In this document: positions 59,765 to 64,000 of the stretch, one piece after another
How positions within the stretch are numbered: position 1 is the stretch's first letter
Layout of the letters: the number at the start of each line of letters is the position of its first letter
Assembly (NCBI RefSeq): GCF_001936475.1
Contig: NZ_MSPQ01000001.1
Location: forward strand, 124,001 to 188,000
DNA from: Algoriphagus marinus
GTDB taxonomy: Bacteria; Bacteroidota; Bacteroidia; Cytophagales; Cyclobacteriaceae
Length of the DNA: 64,000 nt
Direction of reading: 5' to 3'
Program-made: the position numbers and the translations under genes
The notes under the pieces: generated by a model
Databases searched by the model: none
What the model saw: only the letters and a program-made list of their open reading frames with translations
What the model was told of the DNA's origin: nothing

Positions 59765-60547
59765 TCAACCAAGATCAGTTCCCCACATAAAGATCAGAAA
59801 GAGGATTCCTAAGACAATCCGATAATATCCAAAAGCAGTGAAACCATGACTGGATACATACTTCAAAAATAGCTTCACTGCTATCCAAGCAGTGATAAAT
59901 GCCACAACTAATCCGATTCCCATAAATGAAAGTTGCTGATTAGTCATAGCCAAATCACTTTTGAGCAAGTCGTATCCAGAAGCTGCTATCATGGTTGGCA
60001 CTGCCAAAAGGAAAGAAAACTCAGTTGCTTGTTTTTTGTCCAAGCCATTAAAGACTCCACCTATAATAGTGGCTGCTGCCCGAGATGTGCCAGGCACCAT
60101 TGATAGGCATTGAAAAAGCCCTATGAAAAAGGCGTTTTTATAGGAAATGTCTTCTACCTCCGCAAGGTCAGTTTCAGAATTCACCACTTTTTTATCAATG
60201 AAAATCAACACTATTCCTCCTAAAATCAAGGATACTGAAACCACAATAGGATTGAACAAATAAGCCTTGATGTATTCATAGGCTAAAAGTCCAACAATAG
60301 CAGTAGGAATAAATGCCGCTAGTAATTTGAAATAAATGGTCCAGCCACGAAAGAACCGCTTGATGTACATCAGTGCAATCGCTAGAATCGCACCCAATTG
60401 AATTCCAATTTCGAAGGTTTTGACAAATTCATCTTCATGAATATTCATCGCAGTAGAAGCCAAAATCATGTGTCCTGTGGAAGAGATCGGTAAAAATTCT
60501 GTTAAGCCTTCGATGATCGCAATAATGATGGATTGGAAAAGGGTCAT
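59765..60547 (-). CDS. uppP: Undecaprenyl-diphosphatase
   Basis: UppP (BacA) dephosphorylates undecaprenyl diphosphate to recycle the lipid carrier of the cell wall. The 260-residue polytopic membrane protein has the catalytic region IEGLTEFLPISSTGHMI (about residues 15-30) and the second conserved motif SMVPGTSRAAATIIGGVFNG (about residue 155). Length is normal. It is monocistronic, divergent from the DUF4139 gene and convergent with the S9 peptidase gene. Confidence 0.97.
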   Translation of the reverse strand: MTLFQSIIIAIIEGLTEFLPISSTGHMILASTAMNIHEDEFVKTFEIGIQLGAILAIALMYIKRFFRGWTIYFKLLAAFIPTAIVGLLAYEYIKAYLFNPIVVSVSLILGGIVLIFIDKKVVNSETDLAEVEDISYKNAFFIGLFQCLSMVPGTSRAAATIIGGVFNGLDKKQATEFSFLLAVPTMIAASGYDLLKSDLAMTNQQLSFMGIGLVVAFITAWIAVKLFLKYVSSHGFTAFGYYRIVLGILFLIFMWGTDLG

Positions 60548-60660
60548 GGCATTTAGCTGATTTCAGGCGCAAAGTTAAGAATACCATTCAAAGGGAAAGA
60601 AAAGCTTTGAGAGTTTAGCGTAAATTTTGAGTAGATTTAATTCTAATTTTAGTTAATTTC

Positions 60661-60692
60661 TTTTTTGAAAAATAAAATCAGCCCTATCTTTT
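60661..60692 (+). promoter_or_regulatory. Candidate promoter of the DUF4139 gene
   Basis: TTTTTTG (60661-60667) and TATCTTTT (60685-60692, one mismatch to TAnnTTTG) are separated by 17 bp, about 22 bp upstream of the ATG. Confidence 0.45.
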
Positions 60693-60714
60693 CGTTAAAC
60701 ACCTTATCCTATAT

Positions 60715-62601
60715 ATGAAGAAATTATCCCTTTTGCTCGTTCTATTTTGTTTTACATTTTTTGCAAAAGCTCAAGAACTCAAAGAAAGCACCTTCAAATC
60801 TGAAATTAAGTCTGTGACCATTTTTCTTTCCGGAGCCCAGATTTTTGAATCAGCTCAAGGAAATTTCCCCGCCGGTGAGTCTGTTGTTGTGATTAAAGGA
60901 CTGTCTCCCTACTTGGATGAAAAAAGTATCCAAGTCAAAGGAAAAGGGAGTTTTGTAATTCAGGCAGTAAATCGAAGATTGGACTATTTATCAGAAAAAA
61001 ATATTGGTGAGGAAGTAGAAAAACTCGAGGGAGAAATCGAAACTATCCAGCGAAATCAAAGTAGGGAAAACAGCAGATTAGAAATCCTAAATGAAAAAAT
61101 CTCGCTACTCAGCGCAAACAAAAATCTTGGAGGAAGCCAAACTAGCACCTCCACAGCAAGTCTGAAACAGGCCTTGGATTTTTATGATGCGGAATTAACT
61201 GCGATCAAAAAAGAAGAACTACAGATCAAAGCCAATATGCAGGAGGAGGACCAAAAACTGAGCTCTCTGAGAAGTCAGCTAGCCGGCCTTCTGGCTTCCG
61301 ACAATAAATCCACCTCTGAAATTCGCGTAAAAATCAAAGCTACAGCTGCGGGCACAGCCAGTTTCGAACTCAATTATCTTGTCCAAAATGCAGGCTGGTA
61401 TCCAAAATACGATGTACGGGTCAAAGATGTGAGTAGTCCGCTTTCCCTGAATTACAAAGCAGAGGTCTTTCAAAATACTGGCGTAGATTGGAAAAATATC
61501 AAGTTGAGATTTTCGAATGGAAACCCTTCTCAAGGAGGGCAAATGCCCGAAATCGACAAATGGGAATTGAATTATGCGCGTTTGACGGTATTACAGCCTA
61601 GAAATACACAACCATTTTCCGGATCAGTAAGTGGTAGAGTAGTGGATCAACAAGGTCAGGGAATCCCCGGAGCAACAGTATTAGTGAAAGGAACCACTAT
61701 CGGTACAACTACAGATTTTGATGGTTCTTATTCGATAACTGTTCCCGGAAAAAATGGTCGTTTAGTCTTCTCATTTGTAGGAATGATGCCAGAAGAAAAG
61801 GTCATAAATTCCTCGATTGTTAATGCGCAGCTGTATGAAGACAATCAATCGCTTCAAGAGATTGTGGTGGCTGGTTATGGATCTTCAAACAAAATGGATA
61901 TGCTTCAAGGCAGAGTAGCAGGTGTTTCAGTCGAAAAAAAATCTGCTTTGGCCCCAGAAGCTCAAACCATCCAAACCACTTTCCAAGAAAATCAAACCAC
62001 GGTAGAGATCGAAGTAAATGAGCCTTATACGATCAAATCCAATGGTGAACGTACGCTTGTAGATCTTCAGGGGTATCAGATTCCGGCAACTTACCAGTAT
62101 TCAGCTATTCCAAAATTGGATAAAGACGCCTTTCTGATTGCTGAAATCAACGATTGGAGCAAATACAGTTTGCTTCAGGGCGAAAGTAATTTGTATTTCG
62201 AAGAAGGTTTTGTGGGCAAATCTATCCTTGATGGGACTTCGCTTCAGGATACTTTAGGAATTTCGATGGGAAGAGATCGGAGCATCGTCCTCGACCGCAA
62301 GAAGAATGAGGAATTTTCCCAAAAGCGAAGCATTGGATCAAATATTACCGAAAGCAGACAATATGAAATCTTGATTCGAAACAATAAATCTCAACCTATC
62401 AGCTTGAAAGTAACTGATCAAATCCCGATCTCCGTCAACTCCGAGATTCAGGTAGAAGCAAAAGAACTTTCTGGTGGAAAACTTGATCCGAATACAGGCT
62501 TTATTGAATGGGAAGTCCCCCTAAAACCTGGCGAGCAGAAAACACTGGTTTTTGGCTATGAGGTCAAATATCCGAAGCGGGAGAAAGTAATTTTAGACTA
62601 G
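60715..62601 (+). CDS. DUF4139 (MuiA-like) protein with an inserted carboxypeptidase-regulatory domain
   Basis: The 628-residue protein has a signal peptide (MKKLSLLLVLFCFTFFAKA), then DUF4140 (about 30-125), a coiled-coil stretch (about 95-200), and DUF4139 (about 205-628), ending with GEQKTLVFGYEVKYP. Inside DUF4139, at about 300-430, is an insert: a carboxypeptidase-regulatory-like beta-sandwich (GRVVDQQGQGIPGATVLVKG, DFDGSYSITVPGKNGRLVF). This is followed by a segment like the SusC N-terminal plug (LQEIVVAGYGSSNKMDMLQG, RVAGVSVEK). Mucoidy-inhibitor A gave the family its name, but its role is unknown. The insert's meaning is inference. Confidence 0.82.
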   Translation: MKKLSLLLVLFCFTFFAKAQELKESTFKSEIKSVTIFLSGAQIFESAQGNFPAGESVVVIKGLSPYLDEKSIQVKGKGSFVIQAVNRRLDYLSEKNIGEEVEKLEGEIETIQRNQSRENSRLEILNEKISLLSANKNLGGSQTSTSTASLKQALDFYDAELTAIKKEELQIKANMQEEDQKLSSLRSQLAGLLASDNKSTSEIRVKIKATAAGTASFELNYLVQNAGWYPKYDVRVKDVSSPLSLNYKAEVFQNTGVDWKNIKLRFSNGNPSQGGQMPEIDKWELNYARLTVLQPRNTQPFSGSVSGRVVDQQGQGIPGATVLVKGTTIGTTTDFDGSYSITVPGKNGRLVFSFVGMMPEEKVINSSIVNAQLYEDNQSLQEIVVAGYGSSNKMDMLQGRVAGVSVEKKSALAPEAQTIQTTFQENQTTVEIEVNEPYTIKSNGERTLVDLQGYQIPATYQYSAIPKLDKDAFLIAEINDWSKYSLLQGESNLYFEEGFVGKSILDGTSLQDTLGISMGRDRSIVLDRKKNEEFSQKRSIGSNITESRQYEILIRNNKSQPISLKVTDQIPISVNSEIQVEAKELSGGKLDPNTGFIEWEVPLKPGEQKTLVFGYEVKYPKREKVILD

Positions 62602-62605
62602 AACC

Positions 62606-62638
62606 AAAGCAGGCTACTAAAAATTGATAGCCTGCTTT
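62606..62638. terminator. Hairpin between the DUF4139 gene and the convergent small protein
   Basis: AAAGCAGGCTA (62606-62616) pairs perfectly with TAGCCTGCTTT (62628-62638); the T tail is interrupted (GTTTTATAA), so termination strength is uncertain. Confidence 0.65.
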
Positions 62639-62641
62639 GTT

Positions 62642-63187
62642 TTATAATTTCTTGGATAACCCCAGTCCGAAGGTAGTTACATTGTAGGCTGTCCATCTGA
62701 AGTCTTGACTCAAGACTCCAAATACTTCCCATTCTTTCCGGATTTCAACACCATATTCAATGGATAATCTCGTCAACGTAAAATCCCCATCCACATTCGA
62801 AAATTCCTTTCCCATACCAAGCGAAATTGTCCATCTTTCACCAGGTTTGAATACACCAGTAAGAGCAGGAGCAATAGGGCGATTACGTTCTAATATTTTG
62901 CCTTTCTCGTTTTCTATATAGAATTTTTCATTCAAAAAATCTGTGTGCAAACCCACTGCCCAGCGATCATTGATCCAATAATTGTAGTCAAGTGCAATTG
63001 AAGGAACAGCTAAAAACTCCTTATCTCCCTCCGCATTTCTTCCCTGTCCAATTCTTGCGTGACCAATTACAAAAGCTAAACTATGCTTACTTTGAATCTC
63101 GATTTCTTTCTCTTTTTCCGATTCAGTTTGGGAGAAGGCACCAATAGAAAACATAAATAAAAAACTTAATAAAAGTATCTGCTTCAT
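62642..63187 (-). CDS. Small outer-membrane-barrel-like protein, hypothetical
   Basis: The 181-residue protein has a signal peptide (MKQILLLSFLFMFSIGAFS). An acidic start (QTESEKEKEIEIQSKHS) is followed by strands such as AFVIGHARIGQGRNAEG, PSIALDYNYWINDRWAVGLH, RWTISLGMGKEF and VTTFGLGLSKKL, suggesting an outer-membrane beta-barrel. No family was identified. It has its own terminator-bounded transcription unit and AT-rich upstream sequence. Confidence 0.75.
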   Translation of the reverse strand: MKQILLLSFLFMFSIGAFSQTESEKEKEIEIQSKHSLAFVIGHARIGQGRNAEGDKEFLAVPSIALDYNYWINDRWAVGLHTDFLNEKFYIENEKGKILERNRPIAPALTGVFKPGERWTISLGMGKEFSNVDGDFTLTRLSIEYGVEIRKEWEVFGVLSQDFRWTAYNVTTFGLGLSKKL

Positions 63188-63262
63188 AGAAAACCCATTT
63201 AGAACAGCTCAAAAGTAACTTTTGAGCTGTCTTCAATCAACTTTAAACTGCAAGGATTAATC

Positions 63263-63295
63263 AAAAAAAGGCAAGAATACACATCCTTGCCTTTT
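63263..63295 (-). terminator. Terminator of the C-terminal TPR gene
   Basis: On the minus strand AAAAGGCAAG (63295-63286) pairs with CTTGCCTTTT (63275-63266) over a ten-base loop, then T residues. Confidence 0.85.
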
Positions 63296-63312
63296 CAAAA
63301 TAAAACCTCTAA

Positions 63313-63999
63313 TCAATTATAATTTAAAGATGGAAGCAACCGCTTGGAGATCCAGTAAAAATCTGGTTCTATTTTCAAAGCCTCTTCCCACGTTTGCCTT
63401 GCGAGGGCTTGATTTCCTGCTTCCTGATAAAGAATTCCAGTCCAAGCGAGATTATCTAGATGCATCCAGCTTTTTTCAAAATCGGTTCCTTCAAATTTTT
63501 CAGTGGATTTGAGATAAGTCTTGAGCGCAAGTTCCTTATCTCCACCCCACATCTCAGGAGTGAAATAAAGATTTGAAGCATATTGCTTCAAGACAATAGC
63601 GGACTGCGGATTTTTCTTCATTGCCTCTTCCAATAAGGCTGAACTTTTAGGCCCGAGAAACATAGCCTTCATCGGAGAATAAGCCATTTTGAAACCAAGT
63701 AATCCGGAAAGTAGCGCCTTGGCTTCTGCTCCGTATTTTTTGCTTTCGCTTAAATCTTCAAGACGATCCTGACAGTCGGATGCATATGCCTCAAAAAGCT
63801 TTTCATCCTGATCAAACATGGTAGCATTCAATAAGCCGTATTCTGTTAAGGCAAGCTGAAATTTTGCTTCTTCTGAAGGCTTGTCCTGATAAATTTTGTA
63901 AGCAAATCCTACATTTTGTTTCCAAGCTTCTTTGTCGGAATTCAGGTAGGCGAGGTAGTTCATTTGCTTTAATTCTTGAGGAATCCCCATGGCAAGCAA
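63313..63999 (-). CDS. TPR-like protein, 5' end outside the window
   Basis: The 228 visible residues contain helical repeats: FQLALTEYGLLNATMF, ALLSGLLGFKMAYSPMKAMF, LLEEAMKKNPQSAIVLKQYASNLYF and a final TPR-like unit (TGILYQEAGNQALARQTWEEAL). The available start is a TTG at the window edge (63999). MLAMGIPQEL looks like the tail of a signal peptide, so the real start lies beyond 64000. Function is unknown; likely a secreted or periplasmic helical protein. Confidence 0.7.
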   Translation of the reverse strand: MLAMGIPQELKQMNYLAYLNSDKEAWKQNVGFAYKIYQDKPSEEAKFQLALTEYGLLNATMFDQDEKLFEAYASDCQDRLEDLSESKKYGAEAKALLSGLLGFKMAYSPMKAMFLGPKSSALLEEAMKKNPQSAIVLKQYASNLYFTPEMWGGDKELALKTYLKSTEKFEGTDFEKSWMHLDNLAWTGILYQEAGNQALARQTWEEALKIEPDFYWISKRLLPSLNYN

Positions 64000-64000
64000 T

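Noticed and set aside
1..64000. tRNA, rRNA, CRISPR or insertion-sequence elements
   Set aside because: No TpsiC-like arm sets, rRNA blocks, spaced repeats or transposase motifs were seen in a manual read.

Overview
The window is a stretch of core chromosome from a Bacteroidota bacterium, most likely a Cytophagales/Cyclobacteriaceae member of the Algoriphagus type. The evidence is the gliding genes gldE and gldJ, a MoaC-MoaB fusion, DUF4221 and DUF3857 proteins, an outer-membrane receptor of the carboxypeptidase-regulatory-domain type, promoters with the Bacteroidota -7 element TAnnTTTG, and A-rich rather than Shine-Dalgarno-like leaders. The DNA is AT-rich and compact. I saw no insertion sequence, prophage, CRISPR array, rRNA or tRNA. 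Assignments rest on reading motifs and remembered families; no search was run.

Layout. 1-7.2 kb: end of a DUF4221 protein, RNase G, a 29-residue ribosomal protein of the bS22/mS38 type, a TPR protein, HU, mutY, ssb and gldE. 7.5-13.6 kb: gltB-gltD (glutamate synthase) behind a 383-bp AT-rich leader, closed by a perfect bidirectional terminator. 13.6-21.1 kb: a Spy-like periplasmic protein, type II NADH dehydrogenase, yebC, a DUF84 NTPase, an unknown secreted protein, an M28 peptidase and a ClC transporter with CBS domains. 21.06-21.51 kb: a 443-bp non-coding AT-rich gap between two convergent genes, with three perfect DnaA boxes. 21.5-30.1 kb: mtgA, a methyltransferase, two DUF3857/transglutaminase-like proteins, a MaoC hydratase and an outer-membrane barrel receptor. 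30.3-39.6 kb: superoxide dismutase, tadA, two divergently transcribed phosphate-transporter-like genes, a saccharopine-dehydrogenase-like enzyme, an ICMT-like methyltransferase, three tandem FKBP lipoproteins, a DHH phosphoesterase and ndk. 39.6-44.7 kb: molybdenum cofactor genes moaA, moaCB, moaE, moeB, moaD, moeA. 44.8-49.8 kb: a lemA-TPM-TPM operon, a retropepsin/PDZ protein, a Fur regulator, an SRPBCC protein and a lone cytochrome oxidase subunit III. 49.9-64 kb: mfd, gldJ, a sterol-desaturase-family hydroxylase, two small outer-membrane proteins, an S9 peptidase, uppP, a DUF4139 protein and a truncated TPR protein.

How the genes work together. The clearest pathway is molybdopterin synthesis: MoaA and MoaC make cPMP, MoaD and MoaE form molybdopterin synthase with MoeB activating MoaD, and MoaB and MoeA insert molybdenum. 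mobA, a molybdate transporter and a molybdoenzyme are not in the window. Other functional groups are ammonia assimilation (gltBD), DNA maintenance (mutY, ssb, HU, mfd), envelope growth (mtgA, uppP), gliding/type IX secretion (gldE, gldJ) and a set of lipoprotein folding factors. The most striking non-coding object is the DnaA-box cluster at 21.1-21.3 kb, a candidate replication origin or DnaA sink. No clear undescribed multi-gene system was found.
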